A stretch of 64,000 bases of DNA. Source: Nematostella vectensis (taxonomy: Eukaryota; Cnidaria; Anthozoa; Actiniaria; Edwardsiidae). The notes beneath the pieces are model-generated. The model ran no database searches, was not told the DNA's origin, and worked only from the letters and a program-made list of their open reading frames with translations. A program made the position numbers and the translations under genes. Position 1 is the stretch's first letter. Each line of letters begins with the position of its first letter. Positions 47,701 to 59,866 of the stretch are shown one piece after another. The stretch covers positions 13,219,703 through 13,283,702 of the forward strand of contig NC_064037.1 in NCBI RefSeq assembly GCF_932526225.1. The letters run 5' to 3'.

Positions 47701-50700
47701 AACTGTCCAATTTTAGGCGCGTCTGATTGGCTAATTTTGCTACAAAAAAGGGTATAAAAAGGGGTATAATAGAGATATAACATCATCACTGACAACAAAA
47801 CAATGTTTGCTGTCATCACTGACAACAAAAAGTTCGCCAGAAGTATCTTTTTCCCGTCATAGCGTAAAATTACAAGCTTGCATAACTTTTCCCCAAGGTG
47901 GTGTTCTAGGGTGTGGATTAAAAATTGGTGGTTCGATGGGAATATTCAAATATATCTCCACTGACTGTTACTATGTTATAAAAACATAAAATAATTCTCA
48001 TACCTCTTCTAAATGTCTTTGTTTCTCGAGGATTTCAATCTCTCTAGTTTTGAGATTATCAACCTGTGAGAAACCAAGATAAAAGCGCGTACGTAAGACA
48101 TGGCCTTTCTGTCCTCATGTAGCAGAATATTGGCTCTATAGCAGCAAGAAGCAATAACTGCAAATACCATTAACTATCCTAGAATCGATTTGTTGTTCCG
48201 GATTTTTGTTTGCTTGAAGCTTAAAAAGCCCTTGGCTCTGTTGGAGGTGTTGCAAACAGTTAACCAGCATTTCTTTTGTCTTGATAGGTCAACCGTGTAA
48301 TGCAACGCTGACCGATGTTGGCGCCCTTTTCACGGGGCCTTACGGTAAGGGTCGCAGACAGTGATTTCTTAACTAAGACCGTAGAGAGAGAGTAGGAAAA
48401 TACGGCAAGAAAAGAGAGTAGAGGGAAAGAGGCAGAAGAGGAGAGAAGAGGAGAAGAGCAAGAATTTGAAGTGAAACAAGACACTAGGCATTATATTTGT
48501 CCTAACGTTCCTACCTCGGCTTTGAGTGCCCGAGAATAGGCCTCCTGTTTCTCTAACGCTTCTTTCCATCCAAGCTCGCTCTCGTACACGTTCTGTTTCT
48601 CCCCCACGATTTTCTCCCTCAATTGTTCAATCTCGGACTCGCGTTCGCGTAAGGCTTTTTCCAGCTGATCCGAGCGGTAGTCTGCATCCTAAGGAATAAT
48701 ACACAGTAAGTGGAAGTGAACTTAGAAGCGACCGCAGCACATCTTTTAATTGAGGGAGGGGAGGGGCGACTTTGGAAATAATACACTTTTAGGAAGTTAT
48801 AAGACGCCGCCCCCTCCTCTGCCGCTGAAAAGGGAACTCCGGTAGCCCTTTTTACCGCATAACTATGTATTACCAAAATTCAAGTGACTTCTTAGAAAAA
48901 GGAAAAACAAAAAATATATCAACAAACTATCATTATTAAAAATTAAAATATTAAAATTTATTTGCGCACATACCTGAACTTTTCTTTCCAAGTTATCGGC
49001 TTCACGTCTTGCTTTTTCCTGAACTTTCTCTATCTCGAGCTCCCTCTCTCTGAGCATGCGCACTCGTACCGCCTCGATCTCTTTCTGCTGCATCTCCTTC
49101 GCCTCGTCCTGGAGTTTGTGCATCGAGTGGATTCGCTCGTAGTGCGAGTCACGTGCGTTTTGGCGCTCGGTCTCGAGTTGCTGTGGTATCGAAAAGGGGA
49201 TTTTTTACGAGAAGCAAGACTTTTTTTCTGCTTTACAACAACCATGTTACAGGGAAACTCGCATGCTTGTAATAAAGAAATGATCACTCTTCCACCACAG
49301 TGTTTAAACGTGTTTTCTATTGTTTCCCAAACAACCATTATATCCATTAAATATTTCATCAAGTCAAACGTGTTTTCCATACCTGTCTTATCAATTCAAA
49401 CGTGTTTCCCATCAAGAAAAACGTGATTCCAATACCTGTCTTACCACGTCAAACGTGTTTCCCATACCTGTCTGACCAAGTCAAACGTGTTTCCCATACC
49501 TGTTTAAGCCTGTCTACGTTCTCCTTGGCAGATCTCTGCTCCTCGATCAGCTGATCCTGTAGGTGGTTAATCTTGTCGCAGTAGGTGTCCTTCTCGCTTT
49601 TCAGCCTCACCTCGAGCTGTTCCAGGCGCGTCTTAGAGCTCTCCATTTCCCTAAGTAGCTTATCCCGCTCTAGCGTTAGCTCCATCACTTTACGTTCGTT
49701 TTTGCGTTCAACTTGAACCGCCTTTAAAACAGGATGGAGGAAATAAGGAAGGGGGTGATCGAAAGTGGCCTGGAACACTGAGCTATGGCAGGGCCGTAGC
49801 AGGGGTGAGTCACTGCAAGTGAGTCACGTGACCCCCCCCCCCCCCGCCACCAATTATTTTATAAAATTACAAGGAAATGGTCAGTAGGGGCGTGGCTGTG
49901 CTCCCCGATATTTTTTATGTTTCTGTATCGTGCCCCTCCCCAAATATTTTGGGGCTGTTACAGCTTTGTTTGGCTTAATAGGCCCCCTAAAGTGTAGGTG
50001 AAGTAATGGTTTTCAAATATTTTTAAATTCCCTTAACTATGCCATATGGACAGAACGACGGACAGGTGGGCAGACGGACGGAGGCTAAGAATCACGAAGA
50101 GCGAGTTAGGATACCTCGGCAGTGTCCTGCTTCTGTCTCTGTAGCATGGTGCTAAGGTCCTTAATCTCTTGTTGGACTGCATCTCGCTCCACTTCCAACT
50201 CCATCAACTCGGACCTGAAATGACGTACAATGTCAGTTTGCATCGCACCTCGATAAACCACTGCGCCCTGAACTCAATACAGAACGCACAACATAAAGGT
50301 TAATGAGACAATCAAGATAACAGAGAGATCTCGAGATAAAAACATGCGACAGACAGACTAAGGAGAAAAGCAAGATTACAGAGAGATCTCGGGATAAAAA
50401 CACGCGACAGACAAGCTAATGAGAAGCGCAAGATAACAGAGATCTCGAGATAAAAACATGCAAAAGACAGGCTAAGGAGACAAGCAAGATCACAAAGACA
50501 TCTCTAGATAAAAACACGCGACAGACAAGCTAATAAGAAGCAATAAGAGAGATCTCGATATAAGCTAGCACACCTAGTTTTTGTTGCTCTCTGCCGGTAC
50601 TCTTCCGCGAGGTTCTCGGAAGACTTGATGTCAGCTTTAGCGTGCTTTAATTGTTCTGTAAGTAAATCAGCCTCTTGGATCGCCAACTACAACCAAAAAG

Positions 50701-53700
50701 CACAAAGAGATTCAGATAAGTGCAATTGTCAACGGCAAGTATATATCGCAGCATGGGGACCCGGATAATTTGAACATCTGTGTATTTCCCATGGCTTGAA
50801 AAACAGTGGCTGGCCCTTGCAGAAGCGCGTGTGCAAGATCAGGTCGCATACAAGGGGCTAGTGGTGAAAGCAAAGTGTAGACACAAGAAAAGCAACTCAG
50901 CTCTATGGCGCTTACGTCCTAGAGAGAACCAGCCTTGACAAGGTCGTGCTATCTTTCACACCCAGCTACTTTTGGGAGTTTTCATATGGGAGGGGAGGGG
51001 GGTCTGGGGGCTCCAGTAAAGGAATAAGCAGCCCAGGTTCGATATACGCGCCAACGCCCACAACACAAACGCATTAATACAAGGCTCTCTTCTAATTCTA
51101 ACATCTTTACTCGACTTGATGTTATTGTTTGTAGACATAGGAGCATATGTCCAGCCTGGGCTATTAGAATATCACGTTTTCGCTTTTTATTTGATTTCAT
51201 AGTTTTCTTATCATTATTTTCGCCAGCTCTTTTCGGTGCGATCCTTGGTAAGCTGTGAGTATCCACAAGGCGGCTGTTCTTAGCGATAATCAGGAAACGC
51301 TAACCTTTCTCCTAGAAGTAGCCTCTTCGATATCAAACTCTATGTCCCGAAGGTCTTGAATGCTTTGCCCTAGCTTGCCTTCAGTTTCCTGTAACTGCAA
51401 CACGCAAAACATTATTTTTCACGAATGAAGGACACGCGAGTGATTTCTTTGTTTGTCAGAACTTTATCCACGGAAGTTTAAGTATTTTCAAAGTAACTTA
51501 TTGATAATATAAGATGATAAGATAAGAGATTCGTGCTGCAGGGATACCTTAAAACGAGACAAAAATTAAATAAAAAAAATATTATCTTACCTTTTTCTCA
51601 AACAGCGCTTTACGTTCAAGATCTTCTTTTGCAATCTTTGGAAAGAAAAAAACTTAGTCTAGCAGTTAAAGAAAGAAATGCCAGGGCTTCCGTGTTCTAG
51701 CTTGTCGTCAGCTATCGATGTGTTTCTTTGTGAATCGCTTATGGACAAAGCACGCGTTGTAGGATAGACAGAACTGGTTAGTACAATGGTCCTTACCATT
51801 GTACTAAAAAGCGCTTTACGTTCAAGATCTTCTTTTGCAATCTTTGGAAAGAAAAAAACTTAGTCTAGCAGTTAAAGAAAGAAATGCCAGGGCTGTCGTG
51901 TTCTAGCTTGTCGTCAGCTATCGATGTGTTTCTTTGTGAATCGCTTATGGACAAAGCACGCGTTGTAGGATAGACAGAACTGGTTAGTACAATGGTCCTT
52001 ACCATTGTACTAAACAGTTCTGTTAATTATATATTATTATATATTCTGTTAGAAAAGACAGACCTATAGATCGCGAAAGTACAACGCACGAGCTTAAAGG
52101 GGGATTTTTGTCACCTGGTAAGGTCTGGTTGGGGAGTTCGTCTGCTGCCGATTCCTTTGTGGTGTCGATGTCGCAAATTCATGTCGAGATCGGTTGTTAT
52201 TGGGTGATATCGCTGGAATCTCGATATGTGGAGCACTGCTTTTTGAGTATCTCTCCACCCTAAATCTACCGAGACGCAAATATTGCAAATCATTACAAAC
52301 GGTTAATGGTATAACTAGAAGGACTACAGACAAGCTGTAGAAAAACTAGATGGTCTGCGGACAAGCTATGAATCAACACAAGGCTGAAAAAGTATGCTGT
52401 ACGCCTCTGTAAAAAACAGTAGTTGTGTTAGTAGTTTGAGCGTTACAACATACTTTTTCAACCTTGTGTTGTTTCATTACATTGACTTGCTTCAACTTGC
52501 AATAGAAATCACGAGACTTTTTAGGCAGAATAGCAACAACAACTTATTCAGCGCTTACGAACCAACTCAAAATGTCACGTGATATCTTAGTGCAACTCGC
52601 CTATTGACTTTTTTCGCTTGTAATAAATACAAGAATCTGGTTCGATAAAAACGCCATAATTCAAAAGATTTTTAATATGGAGCAATAAATATATTAATTT
52701 TTAGAAAAAATAATATCAAGCATACCTTGGATCCAGAGCGTAACCTTCATCTATTGGGAAGGAAAATACCGAGAATTATCACACAGCCAAGATAATATGC
52801 GCGCTCTTATTGGTTTATCAACGGAATATACATAAATACACATATATACGATAAAAGGCGACCTCGAAGTTTTGCTGTGTGGCCAAAAAACAACCTGGAA
52901 AAAATATCGGGAGCAGAAGTCCCCGTAAGGCCCAAGCAAACAAGGTCAATATAATTGTAATTACTGTTTACACATAGCTTTTTTTTTTATAAGAAATCAA
53001 CATAAATATATGATTATGAAAATGTCGCGCGACAAGATGTTTAAGCAAGAATTCGTCGTAACGTTTTTGTTTTACCTTTATGTATCACTTCTTTCTCAGT
53101 GCCTTGCTTGTATTTGGGGCTTGTACTGGGGTAACTGACCCTCTGTGAATCCAGGCTTGTCGAAGGTGAACTCTCCTGCCCGAATGACCCACTCTGTTGT
53201 TCGGATTCATTGCTATAATCCATGGCAGCGCGCAGAGCGCTGGTCTCTCGCACAAATTCGCTGTGATTTGCAGAATGGTATCTGTTTTCTTCCCTCTGGG
53301 CTCTACCATAGTCCTGGGTCGTTGAAAGCCGTTGGCTTTTAGTGGCGGCGTGAACAGATGAATCGAAAGAGCTACTTTCATCAGTGGCGAAAGAGACTTT
53401 TCCTTTCTTTTTGCTCGTCTCAATGAATGGTTGTTGAGCTGTGCTTATGGTATTGGTCGTAGTGTAGCTGCCCATTTTGCTGCTTGTGTTACTGATATTT
53501 ATTCTCTCTTCGCCTTTTGAAGCTAGAAAACAAGAAAAATGTTTTACAAAAAATCTCGAGAAACAGGTTTTTAAGACAATTGTTGTTTTTTTTTAGCATA
53601 AAGAAATCAGTATGGTTAAGAATTATATTGCAAATACAAAATATTAAAGAGTTGATGAAAAACTTAAAATGGATGGATGACAAAACTGAATTACTATGAC

Positions 53701-56672
53701 ATGGCCAAAAAAAAAAATTTCAATTATTCATCACTATCGAAAACACCTATAAGCAGTTGTATCTGGCAATCACAAAAATATGAAACATCTAGATGCACTT
53801 GATACCTCAGGAACCTGATGATATTTAGTTCATTGCCTCATACACCCCTCAACCGGCCTATACCGGCCGTGAAAAATACCCACTAGCCAAAAAAAAAAAA
53901 TCATAAATAAAAAATAAACATAACTAGATAAAGATACTCAGGCATTATAACTTCGGTATTTTGCCAAATCGCGTCAAGAATTTCCAATAGCTCAACCACT
54001 CTCTGGCTCCGTCGCACAATTTAACTAGCTTTTTGATTGGTCAGCCTCTGGAGGATTGGTGGCGAGATTTGAAACCAATTCAGTGCTAGCCAATAAATCT
54101 GCTTCAAGGATTTTGAATAACACGGGTTTCAAGAATATCTTTGATGTCACAAAAGATAATTTAAAAAGTAAATAATTTATAGTGGAAAGTCGAAATCTGA
54201 AAAAACTAAAACATCTTACCACTGTTAGATCTTGGTGAAGAAGAGTTCTTAGAATTCCCACTGTTGCTAAAAAAAGGTCAGTAGACAGTAACTAATAATT
54301 TCATGGAAACATCCAAATACAAAGTATATGTCAAATAAACAAAAAAGCATACAGAACACCTAAAGATATACACCCTTATATTGAGAAGTATACAATTTTA
54401 AATCAATAGGTATATTGAGATAGGTATTTACATGGCAGAGTTACTCGATTTTGATTGGCTGAGAGCAGTGCAGTTTTCGGGTAATTCAGTGCAGGAAAAA
54501 AGTAATTCAGTACAGTAATACTGGACGCCGATTGGCTTAAAAATAATAGAAGAATAGAAAATTAAAAGAAATGGACAGCTCTTGCAATTTGAGCTTTTGG
54601 AAAAATCACTCAATCACACAAATTGAACTCAAAATGGTATGACTTGAACTTTAAGATTAAGCATACAGGTTCTAGTGCTTAGTGCAGTGGTTTATGTTAT
54701 ATAGTAACAAATAAGGTGAGAATTAGAAGGTTAGTTAGCTCACCTTGAAACAACAGCCCAAAGGGACTTCATAACAATTTTCTTCCTTTTTTTGACATTA
54801 GCAAGCATTATATGATTAGCATGCACATTACTATTAGCATTATTCATTACTTGCAACACGCAAAATTGGAATATTACTCACACTGCACTGTATTATATGA
54901 ACAAGTATTGATATTGTAAACCATGCAAGTGCTAGGTGAGCTTAAACAAACAATGATTAGCATCCAGTATCATTAGCTACTGCTTTCAACGGATCTAACC
55001 TTTTTGTAAACTCAAGCAATTCTAGCCAATAGAAATACATGTATCATTTAACCTTTTGAGTAATTTTGATTCTACAATGAGGAGTTACAATTCCCAAACC
55101 TTTATAAAACAAAACAAAAAAAACAGTAGATTGTATGCCCTGCTAGTCGGCTTTCCAGTGGGTTTATTCAGTAATTACTGTTTTTAGAGTTTTGGGAATC
55201 CCTGAATTCCAAAAATAGTGATTTCCGAACAAACCCATTGGAATGCTGGCTAGAAGGCTATATAATGTATAAATAATACTGATAACTTAGAATAGACACA
55301 GTGACAGCCCTCAGAGAACTGTGTGATGTGTAATGCACTGTAATACTGAAAATTATTCCATGTTTCTTTAAAAATTTCTGTGACCCTTGGGTTGTGAATC
55401 TTTTGGAAAGCACCTACTAGTACAGTCAACTCAATTTACCAGGGCATCCAGGTTTACATGATTAGACTGTATGCAGGCTGTGTAGTTATTAAATACCTCA
55501 AACTTGGTGAACTGTAATAGTTGTCAACAGCTCCACCAAAAAGCTTGGACAATAATTCCGCTCCCTCCTTGACTTTATCATCGAAAAATTCTGTAAGAAG
55601 GGAAAAAAATTAATAGAACACCGGGCACAATCTTAGCCAACCCAATACTAAGCGCAGTTTCTTTATCAGACCTTTAAATTTCCCAGAAAATATTCACATG
55701 CTTAAAAGCCTATTGCAAAATTCTGAGTTGGCTAAATAATAAAAAACAGGTTCAAATTAAAAGCTGATTTTCAGTTGGTAGCGTTCTACTGTTGTGCTTT
55801 ATCACTTTTTATATACAGAAAATACAATTCTGTATTGATGTAATGCAGTGGGCTTACATATAGAAGTATAGAAAATGCAATGAAAATATATTTTTACCAT
55901 TTGATTGCTCATCATAATTAACAGCGAGGTTCAACTCTTTGAGCTTTTCCATGACAGATCCATCCAGGTCGTCCTTGCCTTGCAGTAAATCTTCAGTTGC
56001 CTCTGAGGCAATGCTACCAACATCTGCCGGCTCTGGAGTATGCATGTCTACATCGCCCTCGTAACCATGATCACTATAGTGATTGGTTGGTCCATGTGGA
56101 CTCCAGTTGGAATGAAAATTTGGTTTATTGCCTTGTGAACCATCCATAGGCAGCTTTTTAATCATTCGCCCACGTTGCACCATCTCTGCTTGTTGTTCTG
56201 ACGGTATTATTCTTGCACCACTGCAGTTTCCTGGGCTCGGTTGCCTTTTGTGTTGATGGTGAGTTGGCTTTGAGAGCTCTTTTTGTTTATTCAGCAAAGT
56301 TCTACTCTTGTGCCTTTTCTTTTCAACATCTTCAATAAATTCCAAGTTAGCCACAATAGGAGATAAAGGTCTTACTATGTTAGAACTTACAAAGTCCTCA
56401 TTGTATTTAAAATCTCCATGTTGTTTCTCGCTAACTCTGTAATTCTTCTCTTTTTTACTTGATGCTTGTCTTACTGTTGTTCTAATTTCTCTTTGTTTTC
56501 CTACTGATAAACCCTGTGTGTGACGAGTGTACTTCAGTGAGGCTTTGTTTATGGAGACCTCTTGAATTGGCACTTCAACGTCTTCAATCTCTCTAATCGA
56601 GACATTTTGCCCTAAGAGGTATTCAGTGTCATCACTACACACAGATTCTGAATGATAACTGTTATCATCCAT
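38770..56672 (-). CDS. Large coiled-coil protein (about 1,331 aa), centrosome/cilium-type candidate
   Basis: Exons (minus, in order): 55898-56672 (ATG), 55497-55590, 54220-54266, 53076-53522, 52726-52750, 52115-52259, 51797-51841, 51591-51635, 51305-51394, 50574-50686, 50115-50214, 49500-49721, 48974-49180, 48515-48688, 48004-48063, 47554-47637, 46929-47030, 46471-46650, 45694-45813, 45508-45617, 45059-45125, 43462-43557, 43321-43380, 43010-43090, 42778-42834, 42430-42663, 39369-39422, 39183-39278, 38770-38835 (TGA). All phases match (3,996 nt). Residues 1 to about 510 are polar and Ser-rich, about 515-1035 is heptad-rich coiled coil (for example EKVQEKARREADNLERKVQ), then Ser/Pro linkers (SPNTTPIRP) and further coiled segments. 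Such architecture is common in centrosomal and ciliary scaffolds, but I cannot name the family. An acceptor at 56704 shows a 5'-UTR intron. Exon 51797-51841 may be alternative. Confidence 0.85.
39757..42470 (-). repeat. 40-bp tandem array built from an exon end plus 5' splice site
   Basis: About 67 units of ggtctgactgttctctcttt + accgagtcgctatagatgac. On the minus strand each unit reads CATCTATAGCGACTCG|GTAAAGAGAGAACAG. That is a near copy of the last 26 nt of coiled-coil exon 42430-42663 (encoding QTSIYSDS) followed by its donor G|GTAAGTAGAGAACA. The true exon end at 42430 is the upstream edge of the array in transcript direction. Variants include T-expanded copies (ctttttttttac at 40595-40690 and 40927-41020) and blocks with gctgctggaaatg. 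Confidence 0.95.
42909..43046 (-). repeat. 69-bp tandem duplication of an exon end and donor
   Basis: Sequence starting gct(a/g)gatcctctgtgtataa and running through cttaccattttct to gtatactcgctttg occurs at 42909 and again at 42978. The upstream copy (in transcript sense) is the real end of exon 43010-43090 (ASIQSRTEKM|GTAAGC). The second copy repeats the exon tail and the donor inside the intron. Confidence 0.85.
43805..45048. repeat. 20-bp minisatellite in a coiled-coil gene intron
   Basis: About 62 copies of acatggcatagtacagcaaa with single-base variants (cataac, cattac, gcataat). It begins right after the donor of exon 45059-45125 but does not include it. Since 20 nt is two bases off a codon multiple, the minus strand reads a 60-nt, 20-residue periodic peptide rich in Cys, Tyr and Met for over 400 codons. 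This is not taken as a gene. Confidence 0.96.
45175..45520 (-). repeat. 36-bp tandem array containing exon end and splice donor
   Basis: About 10 copies of cacatacctgatgggcgtgg + tgttaggggatattaa. The minus-strand unit reads CCTAACACCACGCCCATCAG|GTATGTG, which repeats the last 18-20 nt of exon 45508-45617 (SPNTTPI plus AG of an Arg codon) and its donor GTATGTG. Most copies keep CAG|GTATGTG or CAG|GTATATG. The exon itself forms the upstream end of the array. Confidence 0.93.
46268..46312. repeat. Short 14-bp tandem repeat (tcgtcgatcagcg)
   Basis: Three to four copies of gtcgtcgatcagc in an intron of the coiled-coil gene. No function seen. Confidence 0.6.
49350..49508 (-). repeat. About 32-bp repeats carrying the donor of coiled-coil exon 49500-49721
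   Basis: Repeats of ccatacctgtctgaccaagt + caaacgtgtttc. On the minus strand these give ACAG|GTATGGGAAACACGTTTGA. The first is the real donor after CTTAAACAG at 49500. Further copies with near-identical AGACAG|GTATGG or GTATTGG lie at about 49468, 49437 and 49382, with a decayed one at about 49405. Confidence 0.8.
50310..50565. repeat. About 66-bp intronic tandem repeat
   Basis: Four copies of a unit containing agagatctcgagataaaaac + a(t/c)gcgacagacaagctaa + gagaagcaagata, between coiled-coil exons 50115-50214 and 50574-50686. The array abuts the donor of the latter exon but does not include its coding end. Confidence 0.8.
51604..52012 (-). repeat. About 204-bp tandem duplication containing a whole 45-nt exon
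   Basis: 51604-51807 and 51808-52012 are nearly identical. Each copy has the acceptor CTTTCCAAAG and the exon start encoding IAKEDLERKALF. The downstream exon (51591-51635) ends EKK|GTAAGA. The upstream copy (51797-51841) ends STM|GTAAGG, using sequence at the duplication junction. Both are 45 nt and phase 0. Each copy also contains the hairpin tagtacaatggt-cctt-accattgtacta. Confidence 0.92.
53843..53965. mobile_element. Partial copy of the 10578-11579 transposon end
   Basis: The stretch acccctcaaccggcctatac ... aaataaacataactagataaagatactcaggcat matches 10582-10685 of the TTAA-flanked element with scattered substitutions. Intronic in the coiled-coil gene. Confidence 0.65.
54430..54610. mobile_element. 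MITE related to 9380-9860
   Basis: It starts agttactcgattttgattgg + ctgagagcagtgcag and ends ctcttgcaatttgagctttt. The same two motifs bound parts of the element at 9380-9860 in opposite order and orientation. Non-coding, in the intron between exons 54220-54266 and 55497-55590. Confidence 0.6.
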
Positions 56673-56703
56673 TGTAGATTGTTTATTCCATCAGCAATGA
56701 TTT

Positions 56704-59700
56704 CTGGAAGAAAAAAGAAGCTATTAGCATAAAGTACTAATTTCACAGCACACTCCACATGACATTTACCTCATTACATAAGATTACCAAGCATAGACAA
56801 TTTAATATTTATGGCAGTTGAACATAAAACAAAAGTTTATGATTGAACAAAATTGAGCTCATCAAAAATTCATGCTCATTAAACATGATATCTGTAGTAA
56901 CCCAATGCAATGCAAACTACAGGTCTCACAGGTGGTTCTTGCGCCTATCTTGTTGTGTCATTTACCATAGATCCTGATTTATAGTCAGGAAAGCTGTTAT
57001 GTAAGCATTTCAAATAGAATACTTAGATAAACAAAGTCATAGACTTAAATAAGTCACATTCATTACAAATCATATAATGAGTAAGAATTTCGCCCCGTTA
57101 AAATTCGCTTAGACAGGATTTCAGTTTCGAATTGCTTGATGGACTGGATACACTTGCATTCTGCCTAGCGGCCAGTGTGCATGTATACATAAATAAGACA
57201 TGTCCGTAAAAAAAACGTCCTAGTTTTTTTTAAAGGGCTTGTCAAGCCTTGATCTTTTCATTATGGCACTGGTGGGTGAGCATCGACATCCCAACTTGGA
57301 CAGAAATCTGAAATACAGTAAATATGTGAAAAACAAACAAGAGAGAAAATATGCGGGTGAATACAGAGAATGTACAAACATTCTCACAAATGTTCGGCTT
57401 GTGATGAGGTCCAAAATCTTGTGACACCTGCCTAATGAGGGTGAGTTGGCAGCTAAGCTTGATGACTGCTTTGGCATTGAAGTTAACTTTCTTGTCCACC
57501 AAACATTGTTATTCGACTGTCATTTTTGTAAGGACAATTATACTTTAGGTGATCCCCCTACCCTTGATATTCATTAATAGTCCATTCTCTTACTGTAAAC
57601 TTTTTAGTTCACATTTTTATGTGGGTAAACATTTGGAGCGGCTACCCAGTCTCCCGAGCGAGGAGCTTTAAAAACACTTTACATACATGTTACAGTAAGA
57701 ACAGTATTTTGATCAAGTGACCTGTCAGAAATAACATGCAGGTGCATTGACAGCCACAAAAAAAATGAGATGTTGATTATTTGTATAACACATTTTTACA
57801 TAAGAAGACATGATTATGCACTTCACATGTAACTGACTTTATGTGTCAGTATGTAGATACAGACTGTTTGAGGAGTTTGTAAGCATTTTCACTGAAGATG
57901 GTAATACAGGCCAGCACCCCCACGGCTCTTTTTTGCTGTGTGATACAAACCTCATCCGAGGAGATGTCCCCAATTTATGTAGAGCGCCAGGTTTTAACAG
58001 GTGATATTAGACATATACAATGGATTACAAGATGGCTAGGCAAGATTATGAAAAGGGGAATGCAAATTAAATGAGTAAACCGGGCTGCATCATGTATAAT
58101 TTTACAAATAATAAAATAGCCTGTATCTGTCATCTGTGCTCCAGTTGGCTTATGTTATTTTTGTAGTCAATAGTCCAGGAGGTTATTGAAATTACACTAT
58201 AAAGATAATAATCTAATATTTTGCAGTATAAACCCGCAAAGACGTCCACAAGGCGGCCTTATACAAATGTCAACCAAAATTCAGAATATTTTGAACTTCT
58301 GTGGTTTCTCATTTGAACATCACTTCACGGGATACCGGATTGAGAAGAGCACAACATGAATTATAAATATCTAGCCAAAAGGCATTGTTGAGCGCATAGA
58401 ACAGCTCAATAAACAATGTCAAATAGCTAGAACAGATCTCGCTATTATCCGTCATGTTTGGTTTACGCTTGAATACTATTTCGCATGTACACTGACACCA
58501 AAGAGATGTTAGGAAATGTTTCTGCCATCTTTAAATCAAATTAATTTTATTAGATGCAAGTCTGTGATTAAAAGTATGCAAAATTACTTTTATTTTATTG
58601 ATACAATAAGCGATTTAAGCGATAAAGGTTGAGCTAATTATCAACTGTAAATTGATACGCGGCCGTAGTCAAAACTTCCTGACACTAGGAAATGGAAGCT
58701 TTGCGTAGCAACAAGTAAAAGACAAGGATTTATCTATAAAAACAAAACCAATCTGATTGTATTTTCCTAATGACTGAATACCATAGAATGTCCAAATTCT
58801 CGATGGTCAGAATTAATTGATGTTGGCGTTCTTTGTTGAGTATCTAAAGAATTAGCAAGCGTTCGCGAACAAAACACCGCTTGGGCTTGGGCAAAGATCG
58901 AACGTTGCTTGGCTGTCATAGCTTCCAAGAACACTTGATCTGTGATAGAATCAAGTATCTATTCATTCCTACTACTCACCTCAAAGTTGAATTTCTAGAG
59001 TTCGTAGATCAAGATATCTCGAAGGAGTTCTTTGCGTTGGCAAACGCACTTCGTCCAAATTCAGGACACACGAGTAGACGCGCGAACACTGACAAGTCCC
59101 CTATACTTTTATCCCCTTCCTACAAGTCTTGCCGTCGCAATATATGATTTAAGTCCTTTTTCTAAATAAAACAGCATGAGCTCTGACTTTTTGAGGCCCT
59201 TGATATCCCTGTTTTTCAGAGGAATATTCAAATTCTTCTGCTGCCCGCCAAATATCAGGTCGATCGTTACTACTTGTCACGAACAATTACTACTGTGATA
59301 ACAGGCGAGCAAGAGAGAGGACTGGGCAACAGTCTATTTTTAGACTTTCGATATCAGTATTTTTTTGCATCCTTTTTCGAGCGACATCATGAAATCTTTT
59401 CGGTTACAAGGAATTGATAACGGCATTTATTTAGTCATTTCTACATAAAATCGAGATCTATAGCCGCTTATTTTTTGCAAACTTCATGAAAATAGAATTA
59501 GATGTTTAAGAAATAAATCAATTCAAGAGGTCTTCGAGAGGTTATTTCCTTATAAAAAAAATAACTTATTCTGCTTAAAAATGTAACTGGATTAATACAT
59601 ATTGATACTCAATTGCCCTGAAGAACTAAGTCTTATTAAAGACGAAAATTTGGCAGAGTCGATTTCCAGTTTTTGGTGTATTGTATTCAATTAAATATTA

Positions 59701-59866
59701 CATATCTTGATGATGACATGGGTTGCCTGTGTTTTTTAGGAGAGTAACCAGGCCTTCACCACTCGTGATGGCACGACTTTCTTTTCTCTCTAAAAATATG
59801 GACAGAAAATGAATCGTTTATATTTTAGAACAGCCAACAGCAAGCTTAAATATTCGCAAGCGTGTT
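56704..59866. other. Divergent intergenic region between the coiled-coil and Spinster-like genes
   Basis: The two genes are transcribed away from each other from here. It should contain both promoters and the 5'-UTR exon(s) of the coiled-coil gene; the splice acceptor CTTCCAG at 56704-56710 (minus) marks the end of a UTR intron. ORFs of 60-88 codons (for example 57239 and 58881, plus) show no domain and no splice partners. No RNA gene was recognised. Confidence 0.5.

Noticed and set aside
58881-59147. 88-codon plus ORF upstream of the Spinster-like gene
   Set aside because: No recognisable domain, no in-phase splice to the downstream gene, and composition like the surrounding intergenic DNA.
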